Source: Lingula anatina
Lineage: Eukaryota; Brachiopoda; Lingulata; Lingulida; Lingulidae
NCBI RefSeq assembly: GCF_001039355.2
Contig: NW_019775646.1
Coordinates: 167,106 to 231,105 of the forward strand
Reading direction: 5' to 3'
Length of the DNA stretch: 64,000 nt
In this document: one piece after another, positions 48,101 through 60,700 of the stretch
Position numbering within the stretch: the stretch's first letter is position 1
Layout: each line of letters begins with the position of its first letter
Notes under the pieces: model-generated
Seen by the model: only the letters and a program-made list of their open reading frames with translations
What the model was told of the DNA's origin: nothing
Databases searched by the model: none
Position numbers and translations under genes: made by a program

Positions 48101-50296
48101 CCAACAAGCGTCACTGCAGCAAACGCGGCTGTAGCTATTAAAGGCGTTAACGTTTTCCAAGGATCTTCTGGCGTTTTTAGCAATAATACTGCGTGTGATA
48201 CCTCCCTTTCCTTACTCCTTTTAGAGTCAACATGTGCCAGGACAATTTGAAATGTATTGATGCCATCGAGAATATTGACAAAGAAAAGCCTGTCAGTTGG
48301 CTGTTTGTTAACGGAGACAGTAGGCAGACCAAATACCACTCTGAACTGCCTGGGACAGTTCACAATAGCATCGTACTTTATCAACTCTTTCTCGGATATC
48401 CCATCGATTATGATAAAGCCAACATACCCGGGGCACCCTGATAGCTCACCTGTAAACAATGATGTGCATAAACTTTGCAAATGGCATCTTCGTGCGTAAA
48501 ACAACGTTTCTTTGAAAGAATGCAAAAAAGTAAAAGAATTGATAGCAAAAATAATTTCGAACTTAAAACACGTACCGGTTTCTTTTACAATATAATTTTT
48601 CTTAAGGTAGTTTATAGGGCGGGTTTACTAATGAAAATGTGCTTTATAAACAAATATCAAACATATAACCATCTCACTCATGGCAAACCTTCTATTGTGA
48701 TCTCCCACATCCTTTTTGTTTTGCGGAAAACCAAATCTGCTTCAAGAGAATCATCATTTTGAATGCGTGCACTTGAATTACTGAAGAATGACCTCCACAC
48801 ACTTTCGTTTCCTGAAACAAGTAAAACATTTTGCGTTAGAAGTTTTGCTTTTCCCAATTGTTAAAGTCATGTTGAGATACGTTTCGGTTTGTTACAAGAT
48901 CTTTAGCAGAGAGAGAGAGAGAGAGAGGGGAAGAGAGAGAGAGAGAGAGAGGGATTAATAATGTTCGTTTCTAGCAACATTCCAGTGTTGTAAACGTACA
49001 TGTACGTCTTTGTCATATAGCATTACGAGCGACGGACAGAGAAAGGGAGAGAGCGTGGCGCTTAATTAGTATTCTCAAAGGAAAAAGAATTTTGTATAAA
49101 ACGTGTCATTTGTAATGATATTCACCAGATACGTCAAATTTTAAAAGTGGATCACTGTCTCCCTTAAGGACGTAAGACTCCAATAACGGGACTGCGTCAC
49201 GGAAAGAGACCGGTGTTCCGAGAGGAGAGTGTAAAGCTTGCTCGGGATATAACTTGGTTATGTCTAAATGGCATCCCTTGTCATGGTGACTCATGATTTC
49301 ATGCCAATTGGCCGTGTTTATTGCAAATGGGGTTTCCACCTGCACGTTGGTTACGTACTGTCCGCTTGCGTGCGAAGGGTTTCTAATCCTAATCTTAGCT
49401 CTCTCCAATTTTCTGGGCGCATGCGCACTTAGTGTAAACTTTTCCCTATTTGATTTGCGCAATCCCCGTAATATAATGTTTCGTCCAGAAATGTCAATGA
49501 ACGAATCGTGACTTATTGAAAGAAAATCGTTTTTGACTGTGTCTCTTCCGCTGTAATCCTCGGTTCCAAGAACTCTTCGGTCGAAATTTTCGTTCAAGTC
49601 AAGAGTAGCTCCGTCGAAGGAAACTTTATATGTGAAACTGTACAGCTCGCCAGGTGGTTTATAACTGAGAGAACAGCTGAACTGTTTTTTGATATCCATT
49701 AGGTAGGGGGTCAGAACAAATTCTGCAACGTCACCTGTGGATGCAGAATATGTTTTGCAATTATCATTTCTTAGAGACGCAATAAAAATGTATTTTAAAA
49801 TAGCTTCTTTCAATTTATGATTGATCAAACGGAATTTTAAAAAATGCTTCAATGTTAAATTGTTTAAAAACATTTAAACGGTTACACGCTTTCGCGAGCC
49901 AATAGACTGCACTACTGCATCGATCTTAATTTTCGCATATCAATTTTAAAATGCCCACCTCAAGTCACATGTATGATATTCCAAGGAATGAGATTTATGT
50001 TAATTTATACAAAGTGTTACTCGCTAGCACATGAAAACTGTGACTACTGTGACTTAATTATTATTACGAATTCATAACTGTAAGGCGTAGAGTGAGGCTC
50101 ACCTGTGGCACACTCTTTTGGTACTTTTACGCACTCGGGTAGGTAGGCATTCTTGCAGCTGTCTTGGTTATAGCATTCTAGTTTACAGCATGTGTTCCTG
50201 TCTACCCCTTAACAAAGCAATGGAAGACACATTTCTTGAAGTTACATTTCAGTTTTGCATCTAAGATTCTTCAACTGTCGACATAGTCATCTTTTG

Positions 50297-50342
<46 letters not shown>

Positions 50343-53300
50343 CTACTTCGGTTTCTTATTCCGATCATAACCAGATTCTTAAGAGGTTCGAAACTAAAAT
50401 TGACAAAATGAACATTCTGAGAGTTACACTGTGCCAAAAGCAATTTTCGAAAAAAATACAGAAAAGTTTTTAAGCCTAGCGCTGTCACTAGGTAGAAAAA
50501 AGGAATTTTTATTGTACGGAATAAAATGCTTACGATGAAGTAAATTTGAATAATCGGCTGGGCAGCTTGTCGTGTCTTTATTATCTATGCACTGTTGGCA
50601 TAACTTGAAGTTTCTCATGCATTTTTCGTTTGGAAACGATAGCTCGGCTTCTTCATTAATCTCTTGACCAAATACCTCAGTGAGAAGCGGGTTGTTGTCC
50701 ACGCAGTAGGCAGTCCGGGGTTCAATGGCCAGCCCAGTGACGGCGTCTGGCTGCAGTGGAACACAATACAAAATGCATGATTAGCCAGCTGCACTGTCAA
50801 GGGGCGGTAAGCAATTTTTTCGAATCAGTCACGTGTTTGGAATAAGTTTCTACAACCAACGTACTCTTTTCAAAAATACCTGTATGGTCTATTAACTTAC
50901 TTATGCTTGCATTATGATCCATCTGGATTTATACGCTATTACTTGCGAACATCCTGCTTTAACGTTCTAGCAGAAGAGACCAGCGCTAGTCCATTCCTCA
51001 CTGTTTATTCTAAATTCCGCTCCCTCCCTCACACAAGACAAATGCAGTTGCCTACATGTACCTGTTTGTAACAAGGCTCATCCAAGGTCCTGTACGAGTA
51101 GGCATCTCCGTCCACGTAGGTTGGTGGACATCTTTTGAGATCATGGTTTTTTGAGTCGCAATATATTTTTCTTATTGCAGTCGTTCTATTCCTAAGCCAG
51201 CTTAAAGCAACTGTGTATCCATCCGGCATCGGTTGCCTAAAAACAAAGAAGACATAATTTATTGAATGACCAATTTCAATAAACTTAACCATAAAGGTTA
51301 CACTCCATAGGAGTTTCGTTATTTAGTTAAAACAGCAGTGCGAAACTTTGGGAATGGATTAATCAAGGCAGTCCTGGTCCCACACATCAAATTTTGAACT
51401 GGCTTCTCCATGTCCTCTTAATCTTTGTACCTTATCCTACATGTTAGATTATAGACACCTAAAGCCCTTTCCACGTACCTGCAATAATTTTCCACAATCT
51501 CATTGAACGAATCAAGATCATGACCCGAGAGATTTGTGCGGAAATAAGCGTTATCGGACTGGCCGGGATGAGTTCCGGTAAACTCTGGAAACAGGTTTGC
51601 CGTTAGTAAAGTAAGCGTGACATTGACGCCAGTTCCTCGAGAACCGGTCAAGGTGATGTTTTGTAGTCCATTCTTTTTGAGACGAAAGTCAAAACGTAGT
51701 TGTTTCGATACGTGGAGATTTTCCACGAACATGTTGCTGGTCTGGTACACCAGTTTGTATTCACTGGGATCTGAAACAAAGTGGTTTTGTTACAGTGATA
51801 TAAACATACCTCCGCGAGCAGAAGGGTGCATATACTTACACTTAATACTTCAGTGTGACTACAGCAACTCTATATTTTGGTTATGGTCAAAGAAATCTGA
51901 CCACGCTATCCTAAGCAAACCTATCACTATCTTATTGCTGTACTAACCATAACCAACAGGAACGAATATTTGGTGGTGGATTAGACTAACACGGGCTTCG
52001 TTTATTAAGGGAATGTTAAGGTAGAAATTATCTAAAGTTTCTGTCGTATGCTATTACCTTCGACTTGCTGGTAGTGTTTATTCTTTTCAGGTGTAACCCT
52101 TGAAAGCGGACGAGAGGGATCTGAAATAGAACACTTAATTAAATAGTTTCATTATGTAGTCTTTTATTATTCACTTTTAAACCATCTATCCAGGTACATG
52201 TACATGTAGGTATAAGATTTAACCGTAGGTTATATTTATTTTCTATTTTGACTCAGGAGTAAGCTTTATTTATTCGAGGTATTGATAATCTCCATCCTTA
52301 CTAACGTATGCAAAATCTGTTAATTTTCCCACTGCACTGATTAACTTCGTATTCGTCTTCTTCACATTTTCTGCACTCTAAATACATAAATTTATATATT
52401 AAAATGTATATACCACCAAACATAGTACACAAAATCACTTCGTTTTTCAAGTTGTTATTTTTTAATATTGAACAAATGGTTCACTAGAAATAATAAGAAA
52501 ACAATTCATATATTTTTATTTTATTAAATTCACAATAGTTTTCTGTGACCAATTTACATTTTAACTTCATTGGAATCCTTTATTTATTTATTATTATTGT
52601 TTTTTTTTTTGAGGCATGCATATTTTGTGAACAATGTGGGTGTGGCATTTGCGGAAGTGAACCGAAAAATATCAAAGCACTTGCACTTGACCTTTGCACT
52701 GCAAATCTTGCTCATAACTGCACTGCTCACTCTCGTAATGGTCGTCTGGACAATTAGTTTGGCACTCTGAAAACAATTAATCAGCGTCAGCTATTATTCG
52801 TCAAGTAATTACCCTTGATATAGCATACGGCCACACAAGCCCCTGTATGTTAAAAGGGGTATTTAATTTGAAACCAATAAGTAAAATATTCAAACAAAAT
52901 TTTGCCGTTTTGTACTACATTGTACTTACGTTCACAATGATAACCATTCCCAAAAGTCCCGTTTTTACACAAGCACTTGAAAGAACCATTCAGGTTGTTA
53001 CACGTGGAGTGTTCAGGACAGTTGTTCAGAGAAGGAGAGATGCATTCGTCGATATCTAAATTGAATCATAAACAAACGTTGTCGTTTAAAATGTTAATGT
53101 TGATCCTTCATACTTATTAACAGATATGCCCTAACACAATTTACTTTCTTGGGCCACTTTTGTTGTGGCTGCAAGTGCTGGCTAATTGCATTTACAGCCT
53201 GGGCTTTTGTGAATAGACCTGGTAATATGACCGAGTACATAAATTAGTATTACATAGGATATTTGGTTACCCTCTACCAGGGCGGCAGATAAATTATGTG

Positions 53301-56153
53301 CACTTTTCTCTAACTATACCGTAAGAAAAAATGTCATGAATTAGCCAGAGACATTTCTGTGAATATTAAGTGAAAAAAATCAATCCGTGGCCCTGGTAGA
53401 GTGTACATCCGATGTGGTAGGCCCCTACCTAGGCAGGTGCTGTTGATTAATTCAAACCCTCTGGCGCATATGCACTGATTTTCACCCGGGTCACAAGAGA
53501 CAAGGCTCTGGCTGCTGGAACTCGGGCACACACTCGTAGAGAGACAATACCGGTTAGGGGTAAAGTGTGCACTTCTTAAATCTGTAAAAGCAAAAGAAGT
53601 TTATCGGTTGGAAAATAGTGGTCACGCTTAGGGTATACTATGAACCGAGAAGGTTAATTTTTCACATTCCTAAGAACAGCAACGTATTTTACCTCGAACA
53701 ACACTAAAAGTGTTCACAACCAAAATTCTGTCATTATTATTGATTTCGTTCGCACGAAGCGAGGTATCCAGCACAAGAAGCACAATAATTATACAGCTAC
53801 CACAGTCTCTCTCTCTCTCTCAGATGTATTAAGTTCCCATACCAAACACTTTGACACTATCATTATGGGTCAGCTGGTCTGCTTCAACACGTGAGTACGT
53901 CCTTTTCTTGAAGTAAATCTCCACAGACACTGAAATATTGATTATAATTTAAACTTCACAATTATTATAAGTCGACATATTTTGCATCTCGTGGACTGAC
54001 TAAAAAAGCATACCACCTTTGAAATGTAACAGAAACGGTTCGAAAAAATTGGAACACATCAATTCCTCATGACACAAGGTTTGCAACTAAAGAAGAAACA
54101 CACATATGTACTGGTAGATAGATCGATACTGATAAATATGTAGATAGACAGATACCGGTTTCGTTTCGTAATAATTCTCTGGGTAAATAAATGGTCATCA
54201 TCGCTCGCGGAAGGAACATGCACGCTGTCTGAGCCACAGTAACAAGTGTCAACACGGTAACAGTTGCCAGCATTAGTTTTTTAGCTGCCACTCCCCTGTG
54301 TTGAACGGTGGCCCCTCTAACGCTAGCGTTCAGTGTGACGTGGTCGACCCCAAGAGTGGAGATGGAATCGACTGGTGTAGCGTGACTGTGGCCTTCTACC
54401 AATCCCTTGGTTTTTGAGGCAGTCTGGATACCATTCCCCTGTGTGCGCTTTAGGACAAATGAACAAACACAAGGAGAAGTGGTCGTAATATCTTAATTAA
54501 GACGATCGTCACAATAAATTTTTTCAAAGGCGTCCATTAGAAAAGAAAGATGGTGAAAGAACTGTATCTATTGATAACAAGCTGTGCGTCTTATTGACCT
54601 TGTGCATCTATTGGCGTCGGTTATGAGTTTGTTATTTTTATTATATTAAAATATGAAAACAGTTGAATCTTTATGATACCTGAGTACACTCCTGCTCCTG
54701 GCTTGTCTCAAATGCTCTTCGCATTCGCTGTATTAGAGAGGTAGGCTCCAGTCGTTTTGGTTCTGTGAATACACAGACAGACATAGGATTAAACTTTAAT
54801 ACAGCATCAATAGTTTGATTATGATTTAAGGCTACCAGTAAGTAATTCTGATAAACTGTACCTGAATTTTTATAAATGATATTTGCTTCCGCAGACGCCA
54901 ATGTGTGCGACTATACAGTTATTCACCTTTGAAGATAGGAATTTTGAATCTGTTTAACACATGTTTTCTAGAATCCAAAATAAGGTTTTCTTCAATTAAA
55001 CAGTGTAGGGTTATTTTTGTAATACAAAATGCTTACCATAAACGTTTTCAGTTTTTGTAACTCGACGTCGGCGGTACATAATCACAATCGCTGTGCTTGC
55101 TGTCAGTATCACGGTCACACCAGAAGCAATCAGAAGTATCTCTACCGTGTTGAGGGTATTGTCATCATGTTTGGAGTCCTATAATGCAAATTTAGAATTT
55201 AGATTGATAACGAGTTGTTTATGTTTAAATCCATGAAACGTAGAACAGCCGTAGAAACAGGGTACATGCAAGACAGATGATTGATTGAAATGCATAGATA
55301 TTCTCTGTGTTTTCGGAAATGTTTTTTAATACTTACGATCTGTATCATCATAATTTTTCTGCCTGTATCATTCTGAAGATCCTTCCACATCGTAATCCCA
55401 TTGAGATCGGCATTCGTTTTTGCTTGAAATTCCAGAAAAACACGGATACTTTGGTTATCGCTATCTTTAAGCTTCACGCCGCCCTAGAATTGGACATGAA
55501 CCGTCGATTTCATTACGTTTGTGTATTTTTACATTTTTATTTTTACTTATGACCTGTTTGTTGTCACTGTGTTTGCGCTCCGGTCCATAAATGTGTGACA
55601 TAACACGTGCAGGTGCACGTACATGCGTGCTTGTGGAGTCATTCCACACTTATAGAGCGCACACACACACACACACACACACACACGGGTCCAGGGGACA
55701 CAGTTTTTAACATATATACACATACTATCATAACCAAAAAAAAAAAAAGATTTAAGACAAAAAAAAAAAAAAAGAAATATATTGTCACGTGTATTCCCCC
55801 CCCCTTTATTTTGTATGATCTATGGTGTGTTGTTATGTTGCCTATTATGGTTTCAAACCGTGAGTAGATATGCTATTACTCATGCCGCCGTCTTCACCAT
55901 CTGGCCACTGGGTAACAAATCATTTTTCGACCTCTCATTTCCCCACGACACAATCTGAACTGACTTAACTCACGTGTAAGTTATGCCTGATAACCAAGAC
56001 ATCAAGTAATTCCGGGTTTGGAATGCTGAATTCCTCTGTCCTGTGAAATGACGCAGCGTCACATGGCGTGTCGTGGTTCACTGACGTCGTGTTGTTCTTG
56101 GCACGTGCTATGCCGTACACAAGAAGAAGAACACATTGCAGCAGGAAGAACAT
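45192..56153 (-). CDS. Giant multi-TM protein with EGF and TNFR-type Cys modules (gene M)
   Basis: Twenty-one coding exons (56153-55974, 55483-55337, 55178-55037, 54762-54680, 54447-54156, 53929-53843, 53581-53429, 53055-52930, 52766-52692, 52378-52306, 52120-52058, 51770-51479, 51236-51062, 50750-50534, 50207-50103, 49734-49126, 48811-48689, 48449-47300, 47077-46030, 45800-45653, 45535-45192) give about 1,876 residues. Phases agree at every junction except one single-base conflict in exon 10. Order: signal peptide (MFFLLQCVLLLVYGIARA), about 90-residue ectodomain, TM1 (VEILLIASGVTVILTASTAI), basic cytoplasmic loop, TM2 (LMLATVTVLTLVTVAQTA), Cys module, calcium-type EGF (DIDEC), two TNFR-like repeats, a large Cys-rich ectodomain, TM3, TM4, glycosylated helical loop, a further TM group, a Cys-bearing loop, last TM and a charged tail. 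No family recognised. The paralog starts at 57796 in the opposite direction. Confidence 0.8.
46030..47077 (-). CDS. Gene M exon 19: DxD/PxxD-rich loop, TM5 onward
   Basis: It opens with a proline-aspartate-rich stretch repeating short units (IDVPGVDFDVDIPTLDFGIP), then an acidic serine/threonine region. Next come TM5 (FIYQALMAFFALLDVLLLIF), a charged coiled-coil-like segment (EERVVESETQAKIEENKALA) and hydrophobic segments (VLFLIFHYISLAFLTFLQ; LILGAVAGLCVYLIITAANQ). It ends in a predicted luminal helix with sequon NVSM. Confidence 0.75.
47300..48449 (-). CDS. Gene M exon 18: TM3, TM4 and helical glycosylated loop
   Basis: The exon carries the end of the ectodomain (GELSGCPGYVGFIIIDG), TM3 (LIATAAFAAVTLVGLVIYAE), a basic cytoplasmic loop (IAKRPRWRTGK) and TM4 (LIFIVWVAIFRIAYSLVFNF). 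A long helical segment follows with three N-glycosylation sequons (NMSN, NLST, NTTY) and heptad-like leucines (ELVERRLEELQVLLQQF). Sequon placement supports an extracellular loop after TM4. Confidence 0.75.
48908..48952. repeat. (GA)n tract in gene M intron 16
   Basis: GA repeats are interrupted by GGGGAA. The tract lies about 100 bp upstream (minus strand) of the exon 17 acceptor. Confidence 0.9.
49126..49734 (-). CDS. Gene M exon 16: large beta-rich ectodomain
   Basis: This 609-nt phase-1 exon follows a Cys-rich linker (exon 15: NTCCKLECYNQDSCKN, VPKECAT). It contains FSCSLSYKPPGELYSFTYKV, predicted strands and a WHEIMSHHDKGCHLD stretch, with only two cysteines. It lies between the TNFR-type repeats and TM3 in a predicted extracellular region. 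I recognise no domain. Confidence 0.7.
50299..50339. repeat. (AT)n microsatellite in gene M intron 14
   Basis: About 41 nt of AT repeats, 90 bp before the exon 15 acceptor on the minus strand. Confidence 0.95.
52306..53581 (-). CDS. Gene M exons 7-10: EGF and TNFR-like modules
   Basis: Exon 7 (53581-53429) is an EGF-like hexacysteine variant ending CICARGFELINSTC. Exon 8 (53055-52930) starts DIDECISPSLNNC and ends CKNGTFGNGYHC, the pattern of a calcium-binding EGF domain. Exon 9 (52766-52692) reads CQTNCPDDHYESEQCSYEQD and LQC, matching a TNF-receptor Cys repeat. Exon 10 repeats this (ECRKCEEDEYEVNQCSGKI) but one extra T in a TTT run near 52320 throws the third-cysteine part out of frame. 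Each module is a symmetrical phase-1 exon, which favours shuffling. Confidence 0.75.
53271..53402. mobile_element. CTCTACCAG-family MITE in gene M intron 7
   Basis: The ends CCTCTACCAGGGCGG and GGCCCTGGTAGAG, with the family interior (TTTCTGTGAATATTAAG), are about 130 bp apart. It sits less than 30 nt past the donor of exon 7. Confidence 0.65.
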
Positions 56154-56163
56154 CGAGGCGAAA

Positions 56164-56175
56164 TTAAGTAAGCAT
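56164..56175 (-). promoter_or_regulatory. Minimal upstream ORF in the gene M leader
   Basis: The exon carrying the start codon appears to begin after TTTGTTTCAG at 56175. Its first bases form ATG CTT ACT TAA, a three-codon ORF ending about 10 nt before the main ATG. If transcripts begin upstream, it could lower initiation at the main start. Confidence 0.35.
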
Positions 56176-57788
56176 CTGAAACAAATGCTGCGTTAATGTT
56201 TAAGCATGGTATTTTATAAGTAGTTATATCTACGGCAATTGTGCTGCAGTTTATTTAACTGAACTCACCTTAAAGGATTATACATGTAGAAGCTTATTCC
56301 CCAATGATAACACGGTCAGCAACAATGAATAATATATCGAACCCTGGATAAATATGACTGTGTCATTATCAAATTACCCCTCGTATTTAAATGCTATATC
56401 CGGATGACAAGATGTATTATAATCACATTACGTACTTGCTGTTATACATCTTCATCATACTATGTGTGTAGCATCACACTAAAAGCGAAAGATTTTGTTT
56501 CCGTAAAAATTTTAAGCAAAATACAACAAAAACGGAAACAAACAAACAAACACGAAAATTGAAATCAAACGAAAAAGTATTTAACACAATTCTGCAAATC
56601 AACAAAAAATCGTTAAGATAAATGTTTGGTATTTCGTCACAGAATTACTTAAAAAAATTAACACTAATCACACCCTTACCAGAAAGTTCACCAGTAACCT
56701 GTAGCCTTCCCAGTGTGCTGCCTACTAGTCTAAAATGAATGGTACGTCTTATCAAATCTACCCTGAAACAATGGACTCACTGGAACAAGAAGATAACGTT
56801 GTAAAATGAAAGCAAGCAAGTTCCACGGCGTCTGCTCTTTATTACTTTCTGCTGCCGAACTTTGCTACTTACGCCTTTTTTTTCTTATAAACGTCATGAA
56901 CTGACTCAGCAAAAAATTCAATGAAATGTTCATTGAAAGTGATAAGCCGGACGTAGCACAATTCAGTCGTCGCAATTCGAGGATGAGGTACAGTGTATCA
57001 GGTAAGGGTGCAGAATCTGTGTGCTTTTATCTCGGCGCCAGTGCGTGTGTGTGTGTGTGTGTGTGCTCGGCTCAAGTGTAGGTTGCAAAGGAGCCGTGCG
57101 ATGAAATCGTATGCGATTTTCCGTGCGATTTTTTTTTCATCGAAAGTGTCTTCGGACTACAGTGAGTATGTTTACATTATTCATGAGAGCAGAGTATTTC
57201 ATCCAAATTATCTTGAACTCAGGTCGGGAAAACCCGATCTGTTTATTGAACAGTGACCATACGATTCAATTTCAATGCACCCGTGATTTCTTTGCTGTAT
57301 TCTCAGTGCAAGTTCACCAAAGAATTTAATACCGAACGATAATTGTGCAATGTCACCGCTTGCCCCCACACGGAAGTCGCACGAAAAGTGACAGTGGGGC
57401 AGTATTATACGGACGTACGGACATCGTGCGTTAATCGCATTACTTTCTCTACAAAATTTATTGTGCATCTCTTCTGTCAAAATTATGTACATAAATAAAC
57501 ATTTTACACACGAAACTGACTTCTTGCACCAAATGGAGCTTTCATGTGTTATTAGTTTTAGCCAGGTGGTCACAAAGTGTTAAAAAATACGCTTTCCCAA
57601 GTTATCGGCCTCCCTTCAGAAGTGCTTGAACCCCTAAGTAATCTATGATGAGATAAAATGTTGTCTGTTCTTTCCAGTCCTTTTTGTTTTATTTTCATTT
57701 ATTTAATTTATTTCGCAATTAATTTACATATTCTGTCTAAACACATTTACTGGGTTAATTTGCATACTGTTTTGTATTTCATTTTCAG
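56176..57788. promoter_or_regulatory. Divergent intergenic region between genes M and P
   Basis: This 1.6-kb spacer separates two head-to-head paralogs and must hold both promoters plus a 5' UTR exon for each, since both start-codon exons have clear acceptors (56175 and 57788). It includes a short (GT)n at 57046-57064 and a palindrome TCGGGAAAACCCGA near 57222. I see no convincing core promoter element. Confidence 0.5.
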
Positions 57789-57795
57789 CAGCAAA

Positions 57796-60700
57796 ATGAT
57801 TCATGATATTGTTTTGCAAATCGTCGTCTTTCTGGGCGTATATTTAACTGCCAGTCGGGGCCAGAACACAGCTTACCAACCATTAGAGTCAGCAGAGGAG
57901 TTCACCATTGATGAAATACAAGAAAGCATCCACGATCTACCATCTCTGTTGGTTATACGCATGGGGTTTAAGGTAAGGATACTTATTTTGTCAATACAAA
58001 TAATGTACATGCGTCAGATATCGCGAATTGACTAATTGATACTGTTATTGACTTTGATTTTGATATAGTTATTGGTGCCGATATTGATCCTAACACTGAT
58101 ATTAGTATGTGTCTGTGGGCATGATAAGAGAAAGAAGACCCGTTTTTGGGTATGCGTTGGTTGTGTTGGAATGTTTTCCCCGCACAGGGAAATTGTGATT
58201 AGTGGCTAGACAATGGCCTTTACATTGTGATAACTGCCATTGAAACATTTGATTAAATATTTGTTGTATGAGTGTGTCTTTGTATACAATGTCCGGAAAG
58301 GGGGAGCTATCTGGGTTATCGTAATGCGTTCGCTATTTGAGAAGATAAATTCACAAAGCAGGGCTGCGGTGAGGGACGGAAAACAAGACCCCCCCCCCCC
58401 CCCCTTCCCCGCTCTTCCACCTCACGCGTCACGCTTAGATGTAGGGCCCACTTGGACTTCGACATTGGTTGACTGGGGTCTCGGGTAACCATGCAGTATT
58501 TCAATGGTTTATCACAGTATACATTTGCCTTTGCAAAAATGCAGAGGTGGACAGTGTCCCTACCCCCCCCCCCCGCCCCCCCGCCATATTTTATCTGTCA
58601 AAGTCCATCTGTTTTCAAAATCTTAAAAACAACAGCTCTTATATATCTTATTTTTTCTTATTCTGATTTTTAAAAGTTACATTTTTTGCGTGATTAAATA
58701 TTGTACAATTCCAAATTGTTTGCAGAAAGAAATATGCAAGTAGTAATCGTTTGAGTGGAGAAATTGAAGGGCATTTGCTGAACGACTTGCCATAATTTTG
58801 CAGGGGTCAGTTAGCTTTCGAGAAAGCGAAGACTTCAAGGTGATCGTCAAAGCTCGGACTAATTCTAGTCGAGAGCTTAAACAAGTTGTGAAATATAGTT
58901 TCGCAAGAATTAGCACCAACGAAACGCCAGAAAGTATTGCTCTCCTGCAAGTGGTACGTGTATTCTTCTCAAGTCAATCTCTGTTTTGATACGTGTTAAA
59001 TCAGGTATCAGAGTAATATTATTAAGAAAAAATATGTAAAAAGCGCTTGTCACGTTTTCATTCTATTTATTTGTTATTCTTTTTGGTACGACAACCCTTT
59101 TTCCAGACATATGATAGCATGGCGAGCTGTGACAATTTAATGTAGATTTCAAACAAAAGGTATGCACCGTTAGTGGAATTTGATTGAAAATAGTCCATTA
59201 TTAAAATATTCATACACTTATGAGATTTTACTTGTCATATCATATTGATAGTATTTGTTTGCATTAATTATCACTCTTGACCTACAGTGTGATGACACCC
59301 AATCTGCTCATTTGAATGATGTGACGTCAGAAATAGGCGTGGTCGTGGGCGTGTCCACGGGAGTGGTCCTGGTGGCATTGATACTGTTCTCAGTGTGGTG
59401 GCACAGGTATAAGGCTGATCAGGGGGAGGACATCGACTCTGCATACGGTATGGCCACTGCCATCTACATTACTTAGTAGATTTCCCGATTCCCCTTTGAT
59501 TTTACTTTGATGACTATTAAAATGCACGTGAAATTTACTGCTCCAGTTTTATCTTTATCACATGACTGTTTTTTTGTAAAATAGAAACTTTTTGCCCAGA
59601 ATTTGATAAAAATTAAGTAGTTAGCAATCAATGAAATAAAAATGTTTTTTATTCCCTTATTCACATGTTAGTTCGCATTTTATTGTGACGTAATAGGGTA
59701 TGAATATACATGTAAGGAAACCTTCCTGTTCGCAATGTTATATCCCCATATATACTTGTATATTAACTCTGTAGACAGTAAATAAATTATTTTTTATTGA
59801 AATGAGACAGAAATGGAATTTATTGAGCCAGAATACAACAAAACAGGGACTTTCGGAGTGGAGCTTAAGAAAACTCATTCACCATACTTGCTTAGAAAAG
59901 CTCTTCAGCCCAGCGATTCTGTGGTAAGGCATCGGGAACAAAACCGCGCTAATAATTTAAAGACCGTCGTAGACGATAGTGTAGAACAAACTGTTACGTG
60001 ATAATAAAAGGCCAACAATACATGCACAGTGTAACAGCATGCAAGCTTATCGTGTATTGTAATAAACACTGTAAGTTCCCGCTGAACAATTTATGAACTT
60101 CAAATTGGGAATTTAAGTAAATAAATAGTTTGAAATATTGAAATAACATCAAATGTATAACGAGTCATAATATCAAACAAAAGAAGAGACCAAGAGATGA
60201 AAATAGAAGATAAGTAACATTTATGAAATAATAATGCTCCTTAAGAAACAAATAAGTAATAAAAAAGTTTTTCGCACTTATTGTAAACTGTCTTATAGAA
60301 AACATATGACGTATTTCAGGATTCAGATGTATCCTCTACCACAAGCGACACAGACGCAGGGACAGACACCCAAAAAAGGCGGAAGAAACACGAAACAAAG
60401 GCTAAGGCTGACATATTGGATTCTGAATCGAATACTTCTCCAATAAGTGTCAGATCAGCGCGCCTGATTTTTGATAAACCGAACAGAAGTTATGACCACA
60501 ACGTCAGGGGCCTCGCGTTGCCGTCCACAGAGTACACATTACAGGTGAAGGCAGAAGTTTATACTCCAACCGCGAGGCGGGAACCCAAGGCTCCCTCCCC
60601 CTTGGCACTTCACAAGACACACCGACTAAAAACGTCCAAATCTCCCAGCGAAGAAAAAGAGGAAGAAAATGATAATCTCTGCACTTTGGATAAAGATAAT

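Noticed and set aside
50103-52120. HAP2/GCS1-type gamete fusogen in the Cys-rich ectodomain of gene M
   Set aside because: The cysteine-rich stretch invited comparison, but I could not match the family's characteristic motifs, and the surrounding multi-TM context differs from a single-pass fusogen.
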